From Gymnogyps californianus (Eukaryota; Chordata; Aves; Accipitriformes; Cathartidae), in assembly GCF_018139145.2 (NCBI RefSeq), contig NC_059478.1, positions 27,001,001-27,065,000 on the forward strand: DNA of 64,000 nucleotides, written 5' to 3'. Below the pieces are notes generated by a model, which made no database searches, was not told the DNA's origin, and was given only the letters and a program-made list of their open reading frames with translations. This document shows, piece by piece, positions 12,232 to 22,260 of this stretch. A program made the translations under genes and the position numbers. The stretch's first letter is position 1. Every line of letters starts with the position of its first letter.

Positions 12232-13508
12232 GGTGACCCTTATTTTATTTATTGAGTGGGGGAACAGAGAGAAAGTGCCAGATGGAAGGACCTCAGAGCA
12301 ATCTCCAACGGCTCAGCCTTGCCTGCTTGGGCGAACAGGCACTGAGGCCAGGATAAAAGGGATAGAAAGCAGGGTCAGGAGAGGTTGCATAATTACTAGG
12401 GTGGAGGTAAAAGGGGTGAGGGGGGAGACAAGGGTCTCTCTGGCCCCACCGCGGGGATCTGTGCAGCCCCCCAGCTCTGTGTAGCTGTTGACATCCCTGA
12501 TACCCAGGATAGGTACCAGGGATGCTGCAGGATGCCACATCAAGGGTGGTACAGGAGTCCTGATTTTCAGGGGGCTGAGTCACCCCCTTTCCCTTCCTCC
12601 AAGCTGGATCCCTAGTGTGGATCCAAGTGGACACAGACCCGAGAGGCTCTGCCCCAAATTCCTCCCTGATGGGATGCACTGTCAGCATGAACATGGCAAC
12701 CCCCGGGTTACCCACAGCACAGGCAGCACTGAATCCCTGGTGTTTTTACTGAAAACATGTCAGTGAGGGGGACTGGAAAAAACAAATAAGGGGAAAAGGT
12801 TGTAAAAGGCGGCGGTGGTATAAAAAAAATCCACCCAAACCAGTGAAATGGTCTCATCCCCCAGGCCTCACTGGGAAGGTGTGTTGCCCTGGCTGCAAAT
12901 GATGCAGGAAGGGGTCCAGGCAAGGATGGGGGTGTCAGATTTAGGGGGACTGGATCCCTGTCGAGGGGGCCACAGGAAACTGAAGAAAAGCAGAAGATGA
13001 GAGCAAACGAGCAGGGGGCATCCCTGTAGGAGAGCGATAAGGGGGGACTCTCCAGGGTACCCTTGTCTCTTCTCCGGTTTTCAAAGGCACCGGTTGACAT
13101 GATAAGACGTGGCCAAGGTTTCTCCTCGCCCCGCCTTTCCCTCAGTAATGGGCTTGTAATGACCTAAACGATTTGCTCATTAGGGACAATAAATCTGCCT
13201 TTCCGTGAGGGGTGTCCCTCACCGGGGTGGCAGCGGGGAGGGCTGGGGCCAGGGGGACTCGCCCGTCCCCGAGCAGCAAGATGACAGTGTTTGTTTATTC
13301 GGGCTGCTGGGAATTTTGGCTGCAGAGCTGGAGACATTTATCCCAGCATCTGCCCCCCGTCTTTCCAGGGGGGCAATACCGAGGCTCAGATGTTGCAGGA
13401 GAGGTGACTGCTGGGGTGGGTTTCCCGGTTCCTTTTGGGGGGAGTGGGGGAAATGCATGGGGCGGCTTTGCTCGGCTGGCTCCTCCAGGGAGAGGTTAAA
13501 AAGAAAAA
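12232..13508. other. Gene-free GC-rising shore left of the CpG blocks
   Basis: GC content climbs through this interval. The frames at 12293-12715 and 12708-13100 (minus) have no domain. The piece at about 13110-13200 (TAATGGGCTTGTAATGACC, then GCTCATTAGGGAC) is AT-rich with homeodomain-like cores just outside the CpG-dense region and could be regulatory; this is conjecture. Confidence 0.45.
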
Positions 13509-13534
13509 GGGGCGGGGGGCGGGGGGGAGGAGGG
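13509..13534 (+). repeat. G-quadruplex-type G tract
   Basis: Runs of four, six and seven G, then GG and GGG, lie within 26 bases separated by single C or A residues. This satisfies the usual rule for a stable intramolecular G-quadruplex. It sits at the left edge of the first CpG block, a common place for such motifs near promoters. Confidence 0.65.
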
Positions 13535-13549
13535 AAATGGGAAAGAAAC

Positions 13550-14215
13550 CACCAGTAAAAGCCCCGACGGCTCTTCGCCCCGGCCCCCCCCCCGATCCGG
13601 CCCGCGGCGCCGCACGGTCCCGCTGCACCCCCTGCGCCCCGCCGAGGGAAATGCACCGGCTCCGCTCCCGGGGCAGCCCTCGGGGAACCGTGCTGCTCTC
13701 GGATGCAAAAAAATAATAATAATAAAAAATTAAATAGGAAAAACACACATCTCACTGCATTAGCTTAAAAACGCCGGATCCTGCAGGACTTGTTCGAGCG
13801 CAACGCCCAGCTCATGAGCGCAGTGTCAGGATGGAGTTGCTGGTTTGGGAAGGAAGGGGAAGGGGGGTGTTTGCCCCCCCCCCCCCCCCGCGTGCAGGTG
13901 CATGCGGGACGGTGGCTCCCGCGGTGGCACCGCAGCGGGGCCGGCAGAGATGCCCCAAACGGGGTGGTCTCCCGGCGGAGGAGGGTGGCCGTGCCCTCCC
14001 GGCGGTGCGCTAAGGCGCCGGCATCGCCAGGCACTTCTAATTAGCAAATAAAGATGTTGATCATTAGCGAGCAACAAACCTCCAAGACAGGCGGGCTCTC
14101 CCCGGGGCGGCTCGGAGCCGAGCTGCGGGGGCCGAGGGCTGCGTCCTGCCCGCCGTCCCGGGCCGCTTCCCGGCCGCCGGGTTCTCCGGCCACCGTCACC
14201 TGGCGCACAGCTGCA
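13550..14215. promoter_or_regulatory. CpG island block 1
   Basis: CG dinucleotides are dense and GC content is very high through most of this block, against a genomic background in which CG is rare. In birds such blocks usually mark promoters kept unmethylated in the germ line. An AT-rich insert (AATAATAATAAT at 13712-13723) lies inside. CAGGTGACGG at about 14193-14202 on the minus strand is an E-box and could also act as a splice donor. No TATA box or start codon can be assigned, so direction and gene are unknown. Confidence 0.65.
13874..13889. repeat. Run of 16 C
   Basis: Uninterrupted C tract inside CpG block 1, facing six G at 13862-13867. Such tracts are prone to length error in sequencing and assembly. 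Confidence 0.8.
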
Positions 14216-14378
14216 GCTCTCTTTATATTTCTTTCTTTTTTTTCTTTTTTCTTTTCCTCCCCTGTAGGGTTGCCGTAGTTGAGGCGAAATCCGCCTCATC
14301 CCGGAGCCTCCCTCAACACCCCGACCCTTTCCACCGCACAGCCCCTCTCTAACTGTCGTTCTCGTAATTTACCATCTT

Positions 14379-14396
14379 CCCCCCCCCCCCCCCCCC
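14379..14396. repeat. Run of 18 C
   Basis: Uninterrupted C tract in the gap between CpG blocks 1 and 2. The true length may differ from that shown. Confidence 0.8.
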
Positions 14397-14639
14397 AGCA
14401 TCTCTTAGTCGTCCTCCATCTTTCTATTTAGCAACACCTCCGCACACCTTTGGTAATTTTTCCTGTCCTCCCTCCACCGACCCCTCCTCTCTCGCTCCTG
14501 CGGGAGCCGCAGAGACGTACAGCCGTTGGCGGGCTGGATCCCGAAAGGCTTTTTACACAATCACATCGGCTGATGCAAAATCATTTTACCAAAATGTCGA
14601 AAAACGTTTGTCCCGAGTCAAATCAAACCAGCATTTCCC

Positions 14640-15185
14640 CCCCGCGATTGATTTTTGCTGCAAACAACGAGTGGCTTTGGAGCGGGCTGGCTCCGCCGGG
14701 AGAGGTTCTTGGGGTCTGTTTCGCTACGATTTTTATTTTATTTTAGGGGTTTTTTGTTGTTGTTGTTGTTGTTGCATCTTTATGTTAATTTCTCTGCAGA
14801 GATTTGTTTGCAGGTATCTGCACTTCCTCCTCCCGAGAGCAAGCGTGTGGAAACGCAGCGTTTGCAATCCCACAACCATCATCACCCGCCCCGGGGCAAT
14901 TGCGCCAGGGGCTGGCGGGGACCCTGGGGGTCCCGGGACCCTACTGCCCCGGGGGCAGCGCCGGCAGGGCCCGGGCTGCCCGCCCCCTCCGCGCCCCAGG
15001 CCGGGGGCTGCTCCGCCGGCGGGACCAGCTCGGCTGCCCCGTGGTTGCGAAATGACATTTCTCGCGGTGAGTCGAGCCAGGCTCCGAAACAACCCCAGCG
15101 TGTTTATGTCCCCCGGGGTGGGTTTTCGGTGATATATGGCTGCCCGGGGCTTCTGCCTCCTACTTCGTCCTGTTCGTTCCCCGCT
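14640..15185. promoter_or_regulatory. CpG island block 2
   Basis: The right two thirds (about 14870-15180) are dense in CG with near-continuous GC. On the plus strand a T-rich tract ending TCTCTGCAG at 14799 is a plausible splice acceptor, and GCGGTGAGTC at 15064-15073 is a good splice donor. They would bound a 267-base exon (14800-15066), but all frames are nearly free of stops because of composition and no protein is recognised. A (GTT)n microsatellite lies at 14756-14774. The block is promoter-like; direction and gene are not determined. Confidence 0.6.
14756..14774 (+). repeat. (GTT)n microsatellite
   Basis: Six consecutive GTT units directly before the candidate splice acceptor at 14799. 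Confidence 0.85.
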
Positions 15186-15189
15186 CATT

Positions 15190-15725
15190 TACAAGTTTAG
15201 CGCGCGCGCACACACAATTATGCCTGTGTATATACATATGACACACATGACAAATTCTTAATTCATTACACGATACATTTGCGAAACATGCGATGAAATG
15301 TGCCTCATGCGTATGAGACACATTATATAGACATTACTTGTAATTCGAAATTGTTGTATATACAGTTCTACATATTGTAGAAAATATTTCGAAGTAAATT
15401 TATGCATATCCTTAATATAAGTATATCCTTCAACTAAATTTAGTACATATATTTAGATGAATTTTGTTCTTAAATGAGAATTAGAATTAGGAATTATAGA
15501 AGCGGCATATTCGTATGACACACAATTACAGATATCTTAGACTTACAACATAGGTGAATACATACATACACGATATTTGCAGGACGACTTTATGAAATAT
15601 ACGGCCGTTTACACATGTATGTCCATATATATAGAAATGGCCTCCAAATATGTATATATGTGTATATTTTTACCTCTAAACGACCTTTGAGCTGTACATA
15701 ATTACCGAAACGACCATTTAGATAG
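15190..15725. other. AT-rich spacer between CpG blocks 2 and 3
   Basis: The composition drops abruptly to mostly A and T, with TATATG, ACACAC and CATACATACA words, then switches back to CpG-dense DNA. It contains an imperfect inverted repeat at 15297-15324. No gene is visible. Confidence 0.65.
15297..15324. repeat. Inverted repeat with one mismatch
   Basis: AATGTG-C-CTCAT (15297-15308) pairs with ATGAG-A-CACATT (15313-15324) around GCGT. Eleven of twelve positions pair; the only mismatch is C opposite A. Confidence 0.6.
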
Positions 15726-15739
15726 AGATATGCACACAT

Positions 15740-16300
15740 CCTTAAATGATCCGTACGCAGGCGTGCGCGCACACACGCGGTGCACACGGACACGCACCGT
15801 GGGCAGCCGAGGGCGGTGCGAGGGGCGCCGGGAGGGAGAGGACGGGACCCCGACCCCCTCCCGCCGTGTGCCCGGGCCCCGCGCCGATTGCCGACCTGCC
15901 CGCACCGAAACGCGCCTCTTCCTCCTCCTCCTCCTGCTTCCCGCCCGCCGGGGAGCGGAGCCGCTCAGCCCCCCGGGGACCGCGGGCAGGGTGGGCTCCC
16001 CGGTGCTCTGGACTCCCGTGCCCCGCCCCGCCCGATGCTCCCCCCATCCCCGGTTCCTCTCCCCCCCGCCGCTCCTCGGTGCTTCCCCCTCCCCGAGGCT
16101 CCCGGGCCGCGGCGAGGCACAAACCGGCCCTTTCCTTCCAGCGGCGCCGGCGGGGAGGTGCCGGTGTCGGCCCGGCGCCGTGCGCTCCGTCCCCCGTTAG
16201 TGCCACCCGGACCCCGGATTGTGCCTGCACCCCTGGTACCTACCCCCGCAGGGGGACGCCGGGCCGGAGGAAGGAGGAAGGGGAAAAAAGCGAGTGAAGC
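15740..16300. promoter_or_regulatory. CpG island block 3
   Basis: Very high GC with dense CG, including a (CCT)n run at 15917-15935 and many GGCGCC, CCGCGG and CCCCGCC (Sp1-like) words. All frames are open for long distances (up to 183 codons), but the translations are proline-, arginine- and glycine-rich and overlap on both strands, so they are compositional artefacts. It is probably promoter or first-exon DNA of a gene lying mostly outside the window, or of a long non-coding RNA. Confidence 0.65.
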
Positions 16301-17160
16301 AAAGCTTCAAGGCTAAATACAGCCGGCGATGCGCGTTAAGCAAACGTTATTTTAGGGAAGGGGGTCGGCTCCAAACCCAGAGGCACCGGCTCGCCTGGTG
16401 CTTGCGACCAGAAACGCGAGAGCACGTGTGGGCTTGCTGCTGCTGCTGCCTCTTGGTCCCCAAAGCTCCTTGTGAAAATCACGAAATCATCAGAAATCCT
16501 GCCCCCGCTCCTTTTCTCCTTCCCCAAGGACTTAAACGTGGAGTCAGCGATTTACACCGAATTCAGGTGCTTTAGTGTCAATCAATCAGCGAGGCAGAAA
16601 GTTCCCACTCAGCTGCCACCCGGGCTGGCTGTTGGCAGTTTCCTCGGCCAACAAATCTGTTTGGTGGAGGGGAGGCAAACCAGTTTAACTTCTGCTGCTA
16701 CATGTGCTTCAAGCCGAGCCCGGAGCAGGCAGGCTGCCTGCTGCAGGGGAGGGGGTGCGAAAGGCTGTCCCTCCCCGCACCCGGCTGCTTTCTTGGGCAC
16801 ACGCATTTTGGTTTTGCCTGCCCACCTTGTGTCTCTCCACTCTAGAGGCTCAGCCACTGTTTGGAGCCGGGAAGAGGTGAAAGCCGCTTGTAGGTTTTGT
16901 TTTAACACACGGACGGGTGAAATTCAGCAAATTTGAAGCGTGACCTGTCTGTAGCTAAGCGACCTAGCCAGACACCCGCGTCGTCTCTCCGCTTTCTCCT
17001 TCGGCAGGCAGGGAAAATGGTCCCGACTCCGTTCAGCAGCATCGTGCCCCCCCGCACACCGCAGTGCCAACAGCACTGCCAGCGCTGCTGGACGCCTGCG
17101 TTGCTGCTTCTAACCGATATTGTATGCTCGTCGTCAGTATGGTTTTGCATCCAGTCCTTG
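16301..17160. other. GC-moderate right shore of the CpG region
   Basis: Non-repetitive DNA of mixed composition with scattered CG. The pieces near 16470-16620 (CAATCAATCAGCGAGGC) and 16890-16975 look like ordinary single-copy regulatory DNA. No coding exon is identified. Confidence 0.4.
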
Positions 17161-17560
17161 CTTCCGTACAAATTTATACAATAGGTAATATAATGTAAAA
17201 TACATATCACACAATATGTAATGTATGTAAGAAACGCTACACAGCATAAAACGCGCACCATATTCCATATAGTATTGAATCTGCAATAATGGGAGGCATA
17301 TAGTAATGTGTGGGATATTGCAAGATGCTATGTCGTGTACGTGTCTTGTATGTAAAGCTCGTATTACAAGCTATTAGTTAGGTTGTTTGGTGATCTTAAG
17401 ATCATTCATAGTCAATTAACCCTTGGGACTAAATTATCCGACACTACTGCTGCCTCAGGTCGATATCTACATAATCTTTCAGCCCTAATACATCAGCTGT
17501 TTCGGGGGCTGAGGCATGCAAAAATGCTGTGTCTTGTCCCTAATTTTTATATATATATCT

Positions 17561-17668
17561 ATGTGAGTGTGTGGTCACAATATACAGTGATTATTTCTTT
17601 GCAAAGCTGTATTGTGTGTGTGTAGTCACTGTGTATGTATATGGATACTATTTCTTTGTAAAGCTGTA
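17561..17668 (+). repeat. Imperfect two-copy tandem duplication
   Basis: Copy A (17561-17611) and copy B (17612-17668) share GTGTG-(G/A)-GTCAC, then an AT-rich stretch, then TATTTCTTTG-(C/T)-AAAGCTGTA. The unit is about 51-57 bases, with differences at several sites and a small length change. Confidence 0.7.
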
Positions 17669-17699
17669 AAATTTCAAGGTTGACAAGATCTTTTTGTTA

Positions 17700-19945
17700 G
17701 GAATGTGTATGATTTTGACATATACCTAAAGTTGCCCAAGCTAAAAGCCCAGGGAGGAAAGGAAAATCGTTGCGGAGCTAAGCTGCAGCTGAGCCAGAGG
17801 AAGGCTGGCTTGCTGGTTGCACTTCTGGGCTATGATGCCCACGCTAGGACTGGGCAAAAAGCTGGAGGCTTCGTTTTCCAGCTTCTTTGGTGACCTAGCC
17901 CACATGGAGGAGAAAGCTATGGAAGCTAAGCCAGCGAAGAGAAGAGCTAGCGTGTCTTTTGGTATATTGCTAAATCAACTGTGATCTGAAGCCAGAGATG
18001 CACATTGCAATTGTCCTTAGGAGCTCAGTTTTCTCTGTTTCAGCTGTTCAGGGCTGTAGGAAGAAAAAGTCTTTTAACTAATAGCATGGAGTGCTGCTTT
18101 AGAGAACTATTTTCTTTTCATCTTTGCTAGCGTTTCTTATGTGATTTTTGAAGAAATCATTTAAACTTAGGATTTCCAACAGGAATAATACTAAGTGTAT
18201 ATGAGCGTGCATGTGTGTGTTTATAAGTCACAGACAAACACCCACATGGATCCCACAGCCGCCAATAAGAAACACGTGTACATCCACAGAAAATCAGCTT
18301 GCATTTTGGGGAGGATATCTGTGTGTGAGAGAAATACAGAAAAATAGAGTAGGGGTAGACACAGACATATCAACTGGTCACAGCTTTAAAAAAAATAATT
18401 TGGGAAGACAGTAAGGGAGATCTTTCTCAACGGCTAATCTATGCAAATTGACAGAAAAACCTATTAATGTTAATGGAGTATCAAGCTGTAAAAACACATG
18501 TGGATTGGAGTTTATTCTCTGCATTAGTTACACGGTATAGTATTTCGATTTCAAACTCTGTAATTATTTGGTCACTAAAGAGCTCTGTTTATTGCTTGGC
18601 CATGGCTCAGAGGTTACATTACGATTTCTGATGTTGGAAGCTTATCCTTCTCTTCTGATCACTGGTAATGTTGCATATTTAAAAAAATGCATGAATTATT
18701 TTATAATCTTTTCTTTTCTGCCTTCTCCTCTAAATTTAAAACCAGATTTCCAGCTTTTGTGGTTAGTTTGTACTGAAAATGACTCATACTCATCAGACCA
18801 GGCCTATTAATTTACTTGAATTGTTGTTTTTGAAAGGAAAGAAAAGAAGTTTTTTTAAAGTACCATCAAGTGTGTTTCTCTTCCCCTCCCTAGTGAAATA
18901 AAACACATTTTTTTTGCCTTTTGATCTGTGTGCAAAATAATCAGAAACAAACTGGTGGGGGGAGAGGGGAGGGAACCAGAGAGTTGTTCCAACCTTTGAC
19001 TTTAACTTGTCTGTCTTACAAAGAGGGTTTGTGAGGGCGTTTGTGCAGCACCTCGCCTGCAGATTCACCAACTTTTTGGGTTATTTTCTGCCATGTAGTG
19101 ATCCCCCAAGGGGCTATGGTTCAGCCACACACTGTAAAGTATTCAATGCTTATCTATCTGATGGGCTCAGGAACAAGGGATTTATGACAAAAACACTTGT
19201 TGGATTACCACCTTCCAGTCATTTAAGGGCTTAAAGAGTAGGATCAGGAAGCCTGATTTATCCTCCAGACTGTTGACATCTAAGTGTTTGGAGATCTCCT
19301 CTTTGCCAAGTGCAAGCCATAGGCTCTGCTCTACAGTGATTTCCATCTGCTTCTGGTTTCTAGCACCGTGTACGGGGGAAACTGCTGCTTTGACCTTAAG
19401 CTTGCTAGAGGCAAACGTGCATACTTATTCTGTACTAATTACCTCTCATTTCGCCCCCATTCTTTCTTGGGGGGAAAACACCCAGGGCCATATAGCAGCC
19501 AGAATTAAAGAACATATACTTAGATTCAGCCTGGGGTGCTGGGGCTCAGCTCTGTCTGGAGAGGCTCAAGGTTTTGCTCTACGAAGGTGGGGAATCTCCG
19601 TGGAGGCAAGATGACTTAGTGGCCACATTATAATGACATCATTAATATTCCAGCATGATAGAGCCTCATCTGAGTCCGAAATATTGCTTTAACCATTTAA
19701 CCACCAGATATTACGTTGCAGGTTAGTGACCCTGTTGGAGAGCTGAGACCTGACATGATTCAGTCCCCTTTGGTCTTGATTTACTGATCATCATATCAGA
19801 TAGGGCACATCAGATAGGGCTGGAGTCTATTTTGACACCAGAAACACAGTCCCCATGCCATGGCTCTATCCAACAACATTAATCACTGCTAGGGACCAGT
19901 GAATACCACAAAAATATCCTCAGGGGCTGGGCCTTTCTCTAGGGT
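17700..19945. other. Gene-free stretch
   Basis: No gene or recognisable dispersed repeat. A short direct repeat, CATCAGATAGGGC, appears twice near 19792-19820. Open frames are short and featureless. Confidence 0.5.
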
Positions 19946-20037
19946 GGTGGCACTTCCCCTAGTTGGAGTTTGGTTCCCGTCTCCCTCCAGCCCTAGCAGC
20001 ATTGCTGCTGAGCATTATCTGGCATTGAAGTGCCACC
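19946..20037. repeat. 92-base inverted-repeat element
   Basis: GGTGGCACTTC (19946-19956) and GAAGTGCCACC (20027-20037) are perfect 11-bp reverse complements 70 bases apart. Inside lies a smaller hairpin, AGCAGC-ATT-GCTGCT (about 19995-20009). The arrangement could be a structured RNA, a decayed terminal-inverted-repeat element or chance. No target-site duplication is evident. Confidence 0.55.
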
Positions 20038-20649
20038 GGCCAATCTCTTAAGCAGTTGCTAATCCCAGGGAAATGCCCTGCACCTCCACCCTGGCTGTTT
20101 AATCCCAGTCTCTGCAAGTTTACTTCCTAAATCACAGCTAAGCAGTGTGGCCGGATAAAGCAGCAGTTACTCACCCAGCTGTAAGCTGAGCGGAGCCATG
20201 GGGAAGCCAATAATGTGTTAGTGAGATCTGGACTTCTGGGCTTTGCTGCTCATTCCTTGGGGAAGTGGGTTTTATTTCTGCATCTGGAGCATGGCTTCCC
20301 TCAACCTTTTCTTCCTTCACGGGTATTGCCACTGGCAAAAGCGCAGTCGGCAAATGCATGCTCCTGGCCCCGGCAGCCCCCCGTTCTGCTTTGGAGTAAG
20401 TACCCCCTTGTAAAGTACTGCAAAGGGGGTGTGTGCACCCTGGACTGGGATGTCCCTGGTTTAAAACCTTCCCAAGCTTCCAGCAGAGGCACAACAAAGC
20501 ATCCTACTGACTTTAGTGAAAGTATGGGACTGGTTCCCAAGAAACTTAGGGATCCTGCATTGCCCTGTGGCTTCTGGGAGGGATTTGAACCAATGACTGA
20601 AATTAGAAAGCTGCCTGGAGTGAGTTGGTTTCACTCCCATCCCGTCCCA

Positions 20650-20711
20650 ATTTTAGATTTTCATCTAAAATCTCATTTTCATTGTGATTATATACTATAT
20701 ATAATCATAAT
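20650..20711. repeat. Two adjacent AT-rich hairpins
   Basis: The first is ATTTTAGAT (20650-20658) with ATCTAAAAT (20663-20671), 9 bp, loop TTTC. The second pairs 20681-20694 with 20698-20711 over 14 positions (one G-T wobble) around the loop CTA. Both arms of each are intact. They lie inside a 197-codon frame starting at 20215 that I consider spurious. Confidence 0.7.
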
Positions 20712-22185
20712 CTATTTGACAAGCTGGGGTTCTAACTTCAAGCTCTGCTGCCAAAGAGCCATGGATGGAAATAACCAAATAACTTTATGTACCTCCGGCA
20801 CAATGTAGCGTGCAAACAGAGCACAAACACCCCAAATCTGTTGTTCTGTCTTTGATTTTGATTGACTTCGAAGAAACGTTAAGAATAATAATGAGAAGCT
20901 GATGACATCGCGGCCTGAGGAATGCACCACTGCTAGAGAACAGATGGTGCAAAGACATTTTTTGGAAACTTTTTTAAAAATTAACTTGGCACCTGGGCCT
21001 TTCTTAGGATAAATGCTCAAACTTGGAGTAACCACAGCACTTGGCAGTTGGGATCCATTGAAAACCATCGATTTTGCTGCAGAGGAATGCAGCTCTAGCA
21101 AGATACAGATTTCTTTCTCGGTGATCCGTAGTATTTCTTCTTTCATGTTTGAGAGGGCTCATCTCTTTTCCTGTATTATAATTTGAAGGAAATCAACAGA
21201 ATTTAGTTTCACAGCTCTAAAAATGTTGTGATTTCAGGGATAACTGACCAGACTTCAAAGTAAATAAATAATTGTGAAGAGAAGGGATCACTAGTCTGTC
21301 CTTCAGTTCTGTATTTTATCAAGTTCAGTGGTTTCTGCTCTAATTTTTTACTTAGCAGTCCCACAAGCATTTTCAAGTGGAAGTTAAATCAATCTGTAGT
21401 AAATTTAATCCTATTGATAGTACAGTGGCTTTTCTCAATCTTAATTCACTGGCTTCTTATAAATAGTCACAGCCTCTTAGATGACTTCAGGTTCAACAAC
21501 TGATGTCGTTACTGTTATATCGAACCCAACAAGTTATGCTAGAAAAAGAATCTTGTGAAGAAAAGCATCTGACCTTGGTCTGAAGACTTTCACCTTATCC
21601 TTTGATCAATGATTCCGTATTAAAAAATTCTATGCTTTATTGCTTATTCACATTTGTCTGGCATTTACTTCCAAGCAATGAATCTCGCTTGGCATTTCTC
21701 AGCTAGATTAAAGAACCGTTCCATACCTGGTATTTTCTTTTTCCAGCTGTACTTGGACATCCTAGTGAAGTCACCTCTTAATCTTCTTTGTGATAGACTA
21801 ATCAGATTGAGCTGCATAAGTCTCTCACTAGAAAGCATGTTTTTTTTTTTCTTTTACGGCCCTCGAATCATATGGATTTCCATATGGCTTGACATCAGTG
21901 GAGATTTATGCTAGCTTGGAATTTGGCTGTATATTTCAATTACTGCGAACATTTTGTGGCCTGGGGTGGAACGCGCCTAAGAGCATGACAAATTATTTGT
22001 AACATGCGTATCTGTTGAACTTGATTTAGCAATCAAATGGAGTAAAATTCAGCTGCATGCAGATGATCACCAGAAAGCCCATGTCCCATTAAACTGTTTT
22101 CACGGGTTTATGTTCATCTTAAGTGCAATTGAGGCCATGGGAGCAAAGATAAACATCAGCCATTGAGACAGATGCTTAACTTATG
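20712..22185. other. Gene-free stretch
   Basis: AT-leaning single-copy DNA. The part near 22030-22140 is unremarkable but non-repetitive. Nothing can be called. Confidence 0.5.
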
Positions 22186-22260
22186 CACCTCATTTTTCAT
22201 GGCCTCAGTGGAGTCGCGCTGATTTACACCAGCTGAAGACCTTGGCCCACAGTAAGCAGC
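22186..22260 (+). mobile_element. Ancient unclassified interspersed repeat, copy A
   Basis: The text GCCTCAGTGGAGTCGCGCTG, then ATTTACACCAGCTGAAGACC and TTGGCCCA, resembles an old amniote repeat with 'GATTTACACCAGCTGAGGATCTGGCCC'. A second diverged copy lies at 26304-26352 in the same orientation. The class (DNA transposon, SINE or other) is not known to me. Confidence 0.45.

Noticed and set aside
13219..14299. Minus-strand frames of 120-178 codons in CpG block 1
   Set aside because: Phe/Leu/Tyr runs come from AT microsatellites and Pro/Arg/Gly from GC-rich DNA; no domain.
14608..15200. Frames of 151-181 codons in CpG block 2
   Set aside because: Same compositional cause; leucine and glutamine runs come from the (GTT)n repeat.
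15730..16316. Several frames of 156-183 codons on both strands
   Set aside because: They overlap in multiple frames on both strands and are proline-, arginine- and glycine-rich, as expected of a CpG island with few stop codons.
20215..20808. Longest open frame in the window (197 codons, plus)
   Set aside because: No domain, low-complexity hydrophobic end produced by AT-rich hairpins, and overlapping minus-strand frames of similar quality.
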